From Coemansia sp. RSA 922 (taxonomy: Eukaryota > Kickxellomycota > Kickxellomycetes > Kickxellales > Kickxellaceae), in NCBI GenBank assembly GCA_027577415.1, contig JANBQS010000322.1, positions 1 to 21,126 of the forward strand: 21,126 bases of DNA, in the 5' to 3' direction. Numbering within the stretch: position 1 is the stretch's first letter; every line of letters begins with the position of its first letter. Of the stretch, positions 9,394 through 17,190 are shown one piece after another. The translations under genes and the position numbers were made by a program. The notes beneath the pieces were generated by a model. It was not told the DNA's origin and ran no database searches. It saw only the letters and a program-made list of their open reading frames with translations.

Positions 9394-9406
9394 GTATTCA
9401 AATGTC
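9394..9406 (-). promoter_or_regulatory. TATA-like box of UBL-A (GACATTTGAATAC)
   Basis: Read on the minus strand, this matches AACATTTAAATAC of UBL-C and GACATTTAAGTG of UBL-D at similar distances (about 95-130 bases) upstream of the start codon, so it is probably the core promoter. Confidence 0.45.
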
Positions 9407-9477
9407 GAGCAGAGGGGGAAAACAGTGAGAGGAGAGAGAAAAATGCCACTGATTGCGGCCACAGCACACAGGCAAAA

Positions 9478-9485
9478 TGACGTCA
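9478..9485. promoter_or_regulatory. CRE palindrome TGACGTCA upstream of UBL-A
   Basis: This perfect CRE site lies about 200 bases upstream of UBL-A, next to a CCAAT sequence (9490-9494). The UBL-B and UBL-C upstream regions have related but imperfect sequences (TGACATCA at 10679, AACGTCATC near 11933). Confidence 0.4.
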
Positions 9486-9528
9486 TTAGCCAATTAACAG
9501 AACGTACCTTTGGGAACCAACCTATGTT

Positions 9529-9726
9529 CAAAGGCTTCCCAACTTGCAAGAGAGAGCTGTGTGAAAGAACCCACAAAGAACATAAAAAGCGCTTTTACCT
9601 TTTCTGGAAAGCCTCAGCAAGTCTCTCCGAGCTTGCTTCCCCAACGCGCACTTCAAAGGCCGCCATCGCTTTAGGCGAAAGTGCCCTGTTTGAATAGTCG
9701 TTCGTTTTGCAAGCACCTACACCAAC
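9529..9726. repeat. Conserved upstream block of unit A
   Basis: The block begins CAAAGGCTTCCCAACTTG and ends near GCAAGCACC. Its 88-base core (9589-9676) matches 10739-10826 in unit B at 82 positions without gaps, by hand count. Both strands have short open frames, but these do not share a start or stay in phase among copies, so it is treated as non-coding: an upstream control region or a remnant of an unknown element. Confidence 0.75.
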
Positions 9727-10061
9727 ACCATAAAGCCGAGCCAAACATAACACTCCGAGGATGAGCGAGTATATTCTTGTTAGAAAACACTGAAAATACA
9801 ATGAGAAATGTATTCTCACGCCGGTTATTTTGTGCTGAAGCATCTAACAGGACCTACAACCAGTTTATATGTTATATTGACCTTGCGCCAAGCTTGCAAA
9901 TGACACTGAATTCAAAGGGGTTTAACTATTTATTGTGCAAAAACTAAAGTTCACTTGGTGACTACGTAAACAATCTAGGGTCTAATGCTTGAAAAGTGAA
10001 GCATACTGCCTTGAAATAGCCAGCCGTGTCTTGTACACATAGGCTTTGTACCCGAATTATA
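9727..10061. other. Intergenic region between units A and B
   Basis: No gene is supported. The piece of RPA2 expected here, if units A and B arose by simple tandem duplication, cannot be recognised. A small inverted repeat (TGAGAA/TTCTCA, 9802-9818) is present. Confidence 0.4.
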
Positions 10062-10376
10062 TTACTGTTGTATTTGGAAAATTTGGTATATAAATGCTTC
10101 TGGTGCTACTACATTATCCATGCTTGGGCATCCAACTACTCCACCTGCTATGGACACAGTATTTATACCAAGCTTCATGTTCTTGTATTTGTCTTTTTTA
10201 TAGAGCTCTTGAGCTAGATTGCCAACAGTTAGGCCGTAGGAAATCTCATAACCATACTTTGATTCTCCATCTGGATTGGTTTTGTCGACAATTGTAACAA
10301 CAACTTTACTAAGGTCTTTAAGTTTCATGGGAATAGCTGGTAGAGTGGAATCATGCTTATTGTTCATGTACGACAT
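10062..10376 (-). CDS. UBL-B: small ubiquitin-fold-like protein, 104 aa
   Basis: The N-terminus contains STLPAIP, a relic of the family motif R-T-L-P-L-V-G. The core repeats the family pattern: VVVTIVD, G-E-S-K-Y-G-Y-E-I, YGLTVGNLAQEL as the helix, then a strand and a closing APEAFIYQIF. It differs strongly from UBL-A (about 13 of 47 core residues identical by hand alignment) although the upstream blocks of the two genes are nearly the same. The C-terminus is not acidic as in A, C and D, and no Gly-Gly is present. A TATATAT sequence lies about 130 bases upstream (near 10505). Confidence 0.6.
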   Translation of the reverse strand: MSYMNNKHDSTLPAIPMKLKDLSKVVVTIVDKTNPDGESKYGYEISYGLTVGNLAQELYKKDKYKNMKLGINTVSIAGGVVGCPSMDNVVAPEAFIYQIFQIQQ

Positions 10377-10657
10377 TCTTCAAAAATATGCTTTTGCTGA
10401 TAGAAGGCAATAGAAGTGCAAAGTATCTGTAAGTGAATATCTATAGCAAAAATTGGATAGTGGATAGAAAAAGAAAAAGGGAGGGGCGGGAGTGTAAGCG
10501 GGTTATATATGGCAGAAAATGGAGGATTTCAAAAGAAGGAATAGCTAGTTGAACTCTCCCCCACTGCGACGAAAAGTGCGCGTTGATTGTGGCCGCAGAA
10601 TGCAGGAAAAGAGGGACTTTGAATGCAAACCGCAGTAAGCGTGAACATCCTTTTCTT

Positions 10658-10877
10658 CAAAGGTTTCCCAACTTGATAATGACATCACCGACCATTGGAA
10701 AAGAAAACATGTCTGAGAAATTTCAAAGAACTGAAAGAGCGCTTTTGCCTTTTCTGGAAAGCCTCAGCAAGTCTCTCCCAGATTGCTTTCCCAACGCGCA
10801 CTTCAAAGGCTGCCATTGCTTTAGGCAAGTGTGTCTGTGCTTGGGTAGCCATTTGTTTTGCAAGCACCAACGCCAAC
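10658..10877. repeat. Conserved upstream block of unit B
   Basis: This is homologous to 9529-9726 and 11912-12130. With unit C it shares a further stretch just before it (CCGCAGTAAG then GTGAACAT, from about 10630), so B and C look closer to each other over that part, while the 88-base core is closest to unit A. Confidence 0.75.
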
Positions 10878-10919
10878 CTCTATAACAACGGCCAAATTGA
10901 TTACTTCAATAAAGCGCTA

Positions 10920-11100
10920 GATTACTCCTTGGCCTTTGTTTGTTGCTGGTGTGTATCAACTTTGGCTCCTATTGCTGCGTCAGAAATTTCTCATATTGTC
11001 AATTTGTTGGGAGAGGAGGGCGACAAAAGTTGCTAGCCTGTTGTGAGCTGGGTGTGGCTGACCCATCTTGATTTACATGGTCAAGCTAGATGCCAAGTAA
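10920..11100 (+). pseudogene. RPA2 3'-end relic 1 (zinc-ribbon region)
   Basis: The frame here reads DYSLAFVCCWCVSTLAPIA then SHIVNLLGEEG, against DYSLAYVCRTCGSILAPIA and SHIVDLSGEDG in the RPA2 protein. It meets a stop soon after (at about 11036) and then loses most of the loop and the second cysteine pair. The last codons (MVKLDAK, stop) and the 3' flank (ACTTTATAATTCCTAT, then TTTTAAACTACAAGA) are again those of RPA2 and its trailer. It cannot encode a working polymerase part; it came along when the unit was duplicated. Confidence 0.85.
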
Positions 11101-11168
11101 ACTTTATAATTCCTATATTTCTTTTAAACTACAAGATTACCAAAGAAAACACTATTAAATAGGGATAC

Positions 11169-11618
11169 CTATCCATCAGTGCAATCCTCCTCCCAAACGT
11201 AGTACCAAAATACATTTGGATCAACTTTGTCATCCATCTCTGGCGAATATTCCTCATCGCCTATTTTAGTTTTAGTGCATACACTAAACCACCCATCTTC
11301 GAATCCATGATTCTTCTCAAGCTTTGCCCTTAGGTCGGCAATGGTGTGACCATACTCCATCTCCAGATCGATACACGATTCTCCAGATGATCTGTACACG
11401 TCAAAGACTGTATAACACATTTTTATGGGCTTCTTGCTCTTTACTGCTGAAGAGCCACCTACAAGTGGAAGAGAGGGCTCCAATACAGCGACGTCATTAT
11501 TACCTACAAGCGGAAGAGAGGGCTCCAATACAGCGACCTCCTCATCACCTACAAGTGGAAGAGAGTGCTCCAATACAGCGACCTTATTATTACCTACACG
11601 TGGAAGAGTACGTGCCAT
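11169..11618 (-). CDS. UBL-C: ubiquitin-fold-like protein with N-terminal repeats, 149 aa
   Basis: Residues 1-54 hold three 15-residue repeats of the type LPLVGNNDVAVLEPS plus a partial fourth; the rest is the family core: CYTVFDV, G-E-S-C-I-D-L-E-M, EYGHTIADLRAKLEKNHGF as the helix, strand WFSVCTKT, and VDPNVFWYYVWEE, with an acidic tail. Compared with UBL-D the N-terminus gained about 45 residues by copying the family motif L-P-L-V-G-G. The core is closest to UBL-D. No Gly-Gly ending is present. A TATA-like element AACATTTAAATAC lies about 107 bases upstream. Function unknown. Confidence 0.65.
   Translation of the reverse strand: MARTLPRVGNNKVAVLEHSLPLVGDEEVAVLEPSLPLVGNNDVAVLEPSLPLVGGSSAVKSKKPIKMCYTVFDVYRSSGESCIDLEMEYGHTIADLRAKLEKNHGFEDGWFSVCTKTKIGDEEYSPEMDDKVDPNVFWYYVWEEDCTDG
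11472..11606 (-). repeat. 45-bp minisatellite, three copies, inside UBL-C
   Basis: Three in-frame 45-base units encode residues 5-49 (L-P-x-V-G-x-x-x-V-A-V-L-E-x-S each). The nearly identical DNA of the units points to recent expansion by slippage or unequal exchange. Copy number may differ between strains. Confidence 0.9.
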
Positions 11619-11718
11619 CTTTAACTCAAGACAATAGAACTGGTTTACAGGAAGTAAAAAAAATTAGACCAAGACAAAGGGATATATAGTGAAAACAAAA
11701 AGATGAACGAGATTCCAA

Positions 11719-11731
11719 GTATTTAAATGTT
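11719..11731 (-). promoter_or_regulatory. TATA-like box of UBL-C (AACATTTAAATAC)
   Basis: This is the best match to the element shared upstream of the array genes. A TTGTCTTGGTC sequence closer to the gene is shared with UBL-D and may mark the transcription start region. Confidence 0.45.
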
Positions 11732-11911
11732 TAACAAAGGAAGGAAAAGCAGAGAAGCCGCGCATTGAATGCGGCAGCAGTGTCCAAAAAGAAAAAACTG
11801 ACGAGACTTTAACGAGCCGGAATGGACATGCCGCCAATTGGTTGGGTACAAACTGAAGGCGGAAGAGGCATTTTGAATGGAGACCGCAGTAAGGGTGAAC
11901 ATTCTTTTCTT

Positions 11912-12130
11912 CAAAGGCTTCCCAACTTGAAAACGTCATCATCGATTCGTGAGAGAGAGAAAGCTGTCCAAAAGAAACTTCAAAGAACCGAAAACACGCC
12001 TTTGCCTTTCCGGAATACAAAGCCTCTCCTTGGTTTCTTTCCCAAAGCTCACTTCAAAGGTTGCCAGACGCTTAGGCGAAAGCGCCTCTGTATTTGGATA
12101 ATCATTTGTTTTGTAAGCACCAATGCCAAC
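11912..12130. repeat. Conserved upstream block of unit C
   Basis: This is homologous to 9529-9726 and 10658-10877 but more diverged, with several small indels. It keeps CAAAGGCTTCCCAACTTG at the start and CAATGCCAAC at the end. Confidence 0.7.
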
Positions 12131-12180
12131 AGCAAGAAGCCTGGCCAAACATCACTTCAAGGAAGTACGACAGTATTTCT

Positions 12181-12354
12181 TGACCTGTATTTGTCTCTCG
12201 CGTGGATCTATTTAGGTTCCAATTACTGCTACCAGCTACTCTTTATATCATCGATTTGTTGGTAGAGAATGGCGAAATGAAGTTGCTGTGCTCTACTGGA
12301 TTGAGTGCAGCTGAGCTCTTGTCGATGAACATAAAGCCCAACCTAGATTTCAAG
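12181..12354 (+). pseudogene. RPA2 3'-end relic 2, with a 141-base internal deletion
   Basis: The DNA aligns base for base with RPA2 from 8591, sharing GTGGATCTATTT, then CTACTGGATTGAGTGC. It then jumps from the CTGAG at 8720-8724 to the CTGAG at 8861-8865, losing 141 bases including the second cysteine pair. The end reads SAAELLSMNIKPNLDFK, and the RPA2 stop codon is gone. It is more diverged than relic 1 in its first part, and no intact reading frame remains. Confidence 0.85.
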
Positions 12355-12413
12355 CTTTTTTTCTTCTAATTACTCTATTTCTTTTAAACTACAAGAATAA
12401 TAGCTCAACACTA

Positions 12414-12728
12414 CTAGTCGCTGTCGTACTCTTCTATGTGATACTCTAATATTGTTGGATCCATTAGGTCTGTCAGACCTGGATATCCTTTAATATCCTC
12501 ATCGCTAACTCTAGTTAAAATGTAGATACCGTAGTTTAAAATTTTGAATTTATCGATCTGCTCAAGCTCTGCCCTTAGGTGGGTAATGGTGAGACCATAC
12601 TCCATCTTCAACTTGAAACACTTCTCCCCAGCTGGATTGTTATCGTCATATACTTTAAAATGAATCTCTTTATGATTCTTATACATTGGTTTAGTTGAAC
12701 CACCTACAAGAGGAAGAGTACGTGACAT
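12414..12728 (-). CDS. UBL-D: small ubiquitin-fold-like protein, 104 aa
   Basis: It begins MSRTLPLVGGSTKP, the clearest form of the family N-terminus. The core is HFKVYDD, then G-E-K-C-F-K-L-K-M, EYGLTITHLRAELEQ as the helix, strand YGIYILT, then GLTDLMDPTILEYHIEE and an acidic end. The pattern L-x-D-x-x-D-P before the last strand recalls the L-x-D-x-x-T-L-S-D-Y segment of ubiquitin, which is part of the reason for the fold call. No Gly-Gly ending is present. A TATA-like element (12818-12830) lies about 95 bases upstream. No function is assigned. Confidence 0.65.
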   Translation of the reverse strand: MSRTLPLVGGSTKPMYKNHKEIHFKVYDDNNPAGEKCFKLKMEYGLTITHLRAELEQIDKFKILNYGIYILTRVSDEDIKGYPGLTDLMDPTILEYHIEEYDSD

Positions 12729-13003
12729 TCTTGCTTTAAAAATAATAGAGTTGGCCTATTGGAGGTAAAATAAAAATGACCAAGACAAGTGAAAAAGGAG
12801 GAGGACGGAAGAGTGGGCACTTAAATGTCTAACAGAGGAAGAAATAAATAGTATCGAAAAAGCGCATTGATTGCTGCATCCAAAAAAACTGGCGACACCA
12901 ACAAATAAGAAATCATGTTCTGCCAATTGGTTGTGAGACAAACGGATGTGGGGAAAGCTTTTTGAATAAAAAAAACCTCTGCAATCATGGACATCCCTTT
13001 CTT

Positions 13004-13132
13004 CAAAAGCTCCATCTGGAAACACTTGGAAAGTGCCTCCTAGGTTGCTTTCTTTAAAGGCTTTCATGTTTTAAGCGGATGTGTCAGTGTTTCTGTGTCC
13101 GGGTATTCATTTTTTTAAGAACCTACACTAGC
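13004..13132. repeat. Degenerate upstream block of unit D
   Basis: Scattered matches to the other three blocks are in the same order (TTCTTCAAAAGC, GTGCCTCC, TTGCTTTCTTTAAAGG, CTTTCATG, and AAGAACCTACACTAGC at the end). It is the most decayed copy. Confidence 0.55.
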
Positions 13133-13374
13133 TTCAGAATGCTCAGCTAGATACACTACTTCGAGGAAGTGCGTGAACAAGGTATTCGTAGTAAAGCCTG
13201 TATAGGACATTGAGGTTTCTGGGGTTTCTAACTTTATATTCTGAAGACAATAAAAAACCAGCACTTAGCAACTATACAAGAATGCACACATGGCTAAAAA
13301 CACTGTATTCAGCAATCGTCTTTCTTCTTTATGGTTGTCATTAATGGTGCAAAGCAAGCTACTCAATTGGATAT
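13133..13374. other. Spacer between units D and E
   Basis: No gene is supported and no RPA2-like sequence is recognisable. The first 40 bases (ACTTCGAGGAAGTGCG) resemble the end of unit C near 12150. Confidence 0.35.
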
Positions 13375-13623
13375 CTACTTGTATGCAATGTAAAGAGACC
13401 CGCCAAAATAAATTACATGTTTATCTGGCAATGGAGCAATGCTATTGACAAAATCATCATTTGTCTTCCATACTCCGACATACCTTTCAGAATCTGTATA
13501 CCCATGGTTTTCATTTAGCTTTTCCTTAACTTTCTCTATGGTTTCGCCAGATTTGATAATGCACGACTTGGGTTCGGCACTCGTGTTGTACAGGTCATAA
13601 ACTCTTACAGTAATATACCCCAT
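13375..13623 (-). CDS. UBL-E: shortest ubiquitin-fold-like protein, 82 aa
   Basis: This copy has no L-P-L-V-G N-terminus and starts directly at the first strand (MGYITVRVYDLYN). It has K-S-C-I-I-K-S-G-E-T-I-E-K-V-K-E-K-L, which of all five most resembles the S-D-T-I-E-N-V-K-A-K-I segment of ubiquitin, and ends in a strand SLYIAYK. It lacks the acidic tail and Gly-Gly. A TATA-like CTATTTAAGTAAC lies about 130 bases upstream. It may be the ancestral form of the array or a distinct, older family member. It is divergent to the YTP1-like gene, with 686 bases between the start codons. Confidence 0.6.
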   Translation of the reverse strand: MGYITVRVYDLYNTSAEPKSCIIKSGETIEKVKEKLNENHGYTDSERYVGVWKTNDDFVNSIAPLPDKHVIYFGGSLYIAYK

Positions 13624-14309
13624 TACGATGATTCAGGTTGAAGGGTTGTAGCTAGCGTGTGGATGTGAGTGTGTAGTAGTAAGATTGAAGGGGATAAACA
13701 ATAGTAGTGTTGGAAAATATTTCACAAAAGGAAGGGCTCTTGCCTTGTTACTTAAATAGGTTTGTGGAGAACACTGTGGAGCAGGATTTTTTGCTTGGAA
13801 GAATGAGTGCACAATAAAAAAAGTGCCCATTGGGCATGTGCACCTTACTAGCCATGTGAGTGGTGCTACATTCGATGACTGGGATGCTACTTACAATACA
13901 CATGTTTTCAGCGATGGCGTATCGTTGCAATCGATGGAAAGATTGCTGATTGATGTGTATGTTGTAATCCAAATTGTACGTATCTTGCATTTAATTCCAG
14001 CTGAAATTTTGGACAGAACTGGGCGACTATGTTGGCACCTTGCCCCTTTGTAGGTTTCCTTTTTCCGCTTTTTCTCCCAGTCAACGGGCACTTGATCACC
14101 TGCTTGCTCTCAGTCAAGCAGGCAAGGCACGCCTAGACTTTGGCTGCGCGTCACCCCTCTCTGCACTTTTTTTCCACTCGCCCCCTTGCTTTGTCCTTGT
14201 TTTCACTTGTCCTTTCTTAGCATTCTTCTTAATTATCTTTTTCTTGGTCTGTTTGGATCACTTCATCGACGACTTTAGTAGACACTATAGCAGCTAGCAA
14301 ATCGGGATC
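13624..14309. other. Divergent intergenic region (UBL-E and YTP1-like promoters)
   Basis: No gene is supported. The right part (14040-14300) is pyrimidine-rich like other leaders here. It holds a perfect 8-base inverted repeat with an 8-base loop (CCTGCTTG / CAAGCAGG, 14099-14122). Confidence 0.45.
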
Positions 14310-15837
14310 ATGCCCCTTGGAACTGCAAGAAATCGTCTAGCAAGTGCTCTGTGCTTGCTAGCATTGATAGCCAGACCGTTGCTTACCTTTGCAGCGAGTC
14401 CTCCAAGTATGGACATGGGCATGGGCGGTGGACATTCGATGGAGCACTCATCCAAGCTTCCAGACGATGCAATGTTCTATCACTGGCCAAGCCAGCCAAT
14501 GAGTTGGGCGCTAAAAGCACACTTGCTACTATGCTTCGTAGGCTATGTCGTATTATTGCCAATAGGTAGGAATTGTGAAAAATGAATTGCAAGCAGTGCG
14601 GAGTTCCACCCTGAATGCTAGAAGCAAGCTCACCCCCATTCCGCCTTCCGCTTAGCATACTCGCGTGACAACTTTAGTGGCTAGAATAAAGGCGGATTAT
14701 GCATGCAAAGGCGCACTGTCTACCGCCAAGAACACTTGCTAACTATACCTTGTGCATCCCTCTTACCTCTTGAAATTAGGGCTCGTCACGGAAATGGCTT
14801 GTTACAAGTATCAATCGGTCGTACAAATGACTGGTGCCCTGTTTGCGTTTATTGGGATCTTGTTTGGCTGGGTCAACGGACACCTCGACAATATTTACGC
14901 GCGATTCGGCTGGTTTATGCTAATGCTGCTGGTAGGCCAAACAGCCATTAGCGTGTGCATGGATTTAGGCACACTCAGAAGAACGCGTAGAATCGACATG
15001 GTATATCGCGGTATAGGAGTAGCGCAGTTCTTCTTTACGTATGTAGCCATGGTGTTCGGAGTCACCAACTATCTCGGACTATGTAGCCGAGGCCACTTGG
15101 GCCAATGCATATCGCACTTTGCCCGAGGTAGCGGACTAATGATGAGCTCGATGTTGCTTCTAGTGGGTATGCGCGTGTGTGGACCAATGATGTTGAATCT
15201 ACGGCGGCCACCCGAGTTCTACGCCAGCATAGTAATGATGACAGTCGGGCTTGTTGGCACATTTACCGAGCACAACTTTTTTCAGAGTAGCGCAAGTGCG
15301 TCTTGGTCTCACAAAGATCTGCAACACACGTTCATCGGAGTATCGTGGCTAGCCGGCGGACTATTAGGCGTACTGATGACATGGCGTAATGGTCCACGAG
15401 ACCGCACGCCTATACCATCGATTATTTACATCGCTACTGGCATCTCGATGATCATCCACCAGCAAGACTTGAAGATGGCGTCACACACTCATTTTCTGTT
15501 TGGGGTGGCGCTGGTATGTCTGGGAATCTCGAGCATCTGCGAGATTACACTGATGGCCTCGGGCTTTGTCAGAGAGAAGGGCGAGCCAGAGTCATTCCAG
15601 TATTTGCCTGTGCTTTTTATGTGCCTCTCTGGAATATTTCTCATGGGGTCTAACCGGGACATGATCTTATTCTTGATCAACTCGCAAATCGACGTAGTCA
15701 CATACGCGCTGCTTCTATCGAGTGTTTGCTTTGTTGTCATGCTATATTTTTGCATGTTGTCCGATTTATATTTAGCACTGCGCCAATTGTCGCCTGTTGT
15801 TAAATATCGTCGGCTAGCGGAGGATGTGGTGGTTTAG
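14310..15837 (+). CDS. YTP1-like multi-span membrane protein, 437 aa, one intron
   Basis: The coding sequence is 14310-14565 joined to 14780-15837, the splice falling after the first base of a glycine codon (PI-G-LVTEM). Residues 1-28 look like a signal peptide (LLALIARPLLTFA). The short outside segment is rich in Met and His (M34, M36, M38, H42, M44, H46), a pattern able to bind Cu(I). F-Y-H-W-P then AHLLLCFVGYVVLLPIG is the DUF2427-type start of YTP1 proteins. The rest has about 10 hydrophobic helices with conserved H-D and H-N-F-F motifs (GHLDN, TEHNFF, HTHFLFG). Yeast Ytp1 is 459 residues. The role of this family is not established; metal handling is an inference from the Met/His segment. 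Confidence 0.85.
14566..14779 (+). other. Intron of the YTP1-like gene (214 bases)
   Basis: The donor is GTAGGA after ATAG, the branch-site candidate is GCTAAC at 14738-14743, and the acceptor is TTAG at 14776-14779. Splicing joins the two frames and restores the expected YTP1 sequence across the junction. Confidence 0.85.
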
Positions 15838-17190
15838 ACAAAGTCGACTACAATCATGTGGGGGGATGGGTACTTGTTCTGGGGAGGAGAAAGAGTAGCA
15901 ACACTAGAATGCTACGCCACCTAGAAAACAAGTGTAGCTTGGCTTCTCCACAAACATTGCTTTTTTATTTGTTTCACGCCTGTAAAAACAATAATATTAT
16001 TCTGACAAGTGTTCTAGAAAAATGGAGTAGGCAATAGCATTTGCTCCCAAAGAATAAATGATGGGGTTGTGTGTTATAGCTTGACTATTGTCTTAAATTG
16101 TAAACAAGTTCCAAATAATCGGGAGAGCGGGTCACCAGTGTACAATACAATAGAATCCGCCTCGACAAACAAGTGATGCTACCATGTGGCGCGGTGCATG
16201 GGTCAAGCATCACGGCAACAACAAGGATGTCAAACAAAAAAGGGGAGGTTCGAGAGAACAAAAGGGAAATTCATGAATACAAAAAGGGGCTCAGGAAAGA
16301 TTGTAACACAATCAGCACAGAGTAGGCGAAAAAAGAAAATACACCAAACTTTTTTTTTTTTGCGCCACAACAATAAGTGGCCGAAATCCTCGCGCAGAAG
16401 AAACAAAACACGCTGGCTAATGAAAACACTGGCCTTTACGAAGTCAACTTGGCTCGACGATGCCAATAACACGGGCAAAGATATCTGGCCGACATGAAAG
16501 TAAATGAAATCCTGTTATGCACCTGATTTCCTTCTTTCGCGTTTTTGTCGGACATGCAAGGCGCCCAGGGGAGGGGAAACCAACTAATTATATCAGGGAT
16601 GCAGCTGCTATCCTACTTTATTTCTTGAGCCTAATCCGCCTTATCCACCCCTACCAGGAAAAAAATGATAATTATTTGTTCAGATCCTTTCTCTTGGCGT
16701 TCTTTGTGTATATATGTCCATGTAATGGTATGCAGTGGTTTGCGCGCATCTATCAGGCACTACACTCATGTACCTTACATTGAGCAGATCGACACTAGTA
16801 ATAAAGTCCGGGAACGCCTTTGTTGTTGTTTTCATGTTTAGCGACTCACTTTGTGTGCCGCATGTGCATAAGGGGTGGAATATATCAGGAAGCATAGCTG
16901 ATTGCGGGTAGAGGTGAGAGAAAAAAGGGGAGGCTTCCTTGCTCTTGTGCTATAGAGTTGTGACAGTGACAAGCAAGTCGGCGTATTATTTTTTCTTTTT
17001 TTTGGGAAAAAAAGACAATCCTTCTCATGCGAGTAAGCGAGCGAGTAGATAAATATGGAAATGGCGGCTGAAAGTGGTGGTGGGGGGTGTGCGTTTGGCA
17101 GGCTGATGACCGCATGGGCTGGCTTCTCTCGTCATGGCCCAAGTATTCGACGATTGGACACTGGGACAACCTCTTTCCCGCCACATAAGC
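15838..17190. other. Gene-free region after the YTP1-like gene
   Basis: An AATAAA at 16053-16058 may serve the YTP1-like transcript. The plus strand is purine-rich from about 16190 to 16500 (runs such as AAAAAAGGGGAGG). No open frame here has recognisable protein features, and no tRNA, rRNA or mobile element is seen. Confidence 0.45.
17174..17182 (+). promoter_or_regulatory. E2F-type motif TTTCCCGCC (candidate)
   Basis: This is an exact match to the E2F/DP consensus, near the change from purine- to pyrimidine-rich DNA. Early-diverging fungi keep E2F factors. A single 9-base match may be chance. Confidence 0.2.

Larger units (their letters stand above)
8578..13623. repeat. Tandem segmental array of UBL units with RPA2 3'-end pieces
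   Basis: A unit of about 1.1-1.2 kb (end of RPA2, a small minus-strand gene, and its upstream region) recurs. Start codons of the five small genes lie at 9277, 10376, 11618, 12728 and 13623, spaced 1099, 1242, 1110 and 895 bases. Units C and D keep a recognisable RPA2 tail to the left of the gene. Units A to D keep a shared upstream block. Unit E keeps only the gene and a TATA-like box. The parental junction is at about 8578, inside RPA2. Confidence 0.8.

Noticed and set aside
9425..9697. Plus-strand frame through the same block (FWKASASLS, also in unit B)
   Set aside because: There is no shared start or stop, base changes show no clear codon-position pattern, and in unit B it runs on into the RPA2 relic.
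9595..9843. Minus-strand frame through the conserved block of unit A (peptide containing KAMAAFEVRVG, also in unit B, similar in C)
   Set aside because: The copies share no start codon, unit B has a one-base length change that breaks the frame, and unit D is full of stops. The likeness follows from DNA similarity, so it is not called as a gene.
16885..17184. Minus-strand frame of 99 codons in the long gene-free region
   Set aside because: Its composition is mixed and low-complexity, with no homologue recognised; it could be part of a minus-strand transcript but coding is not supported.
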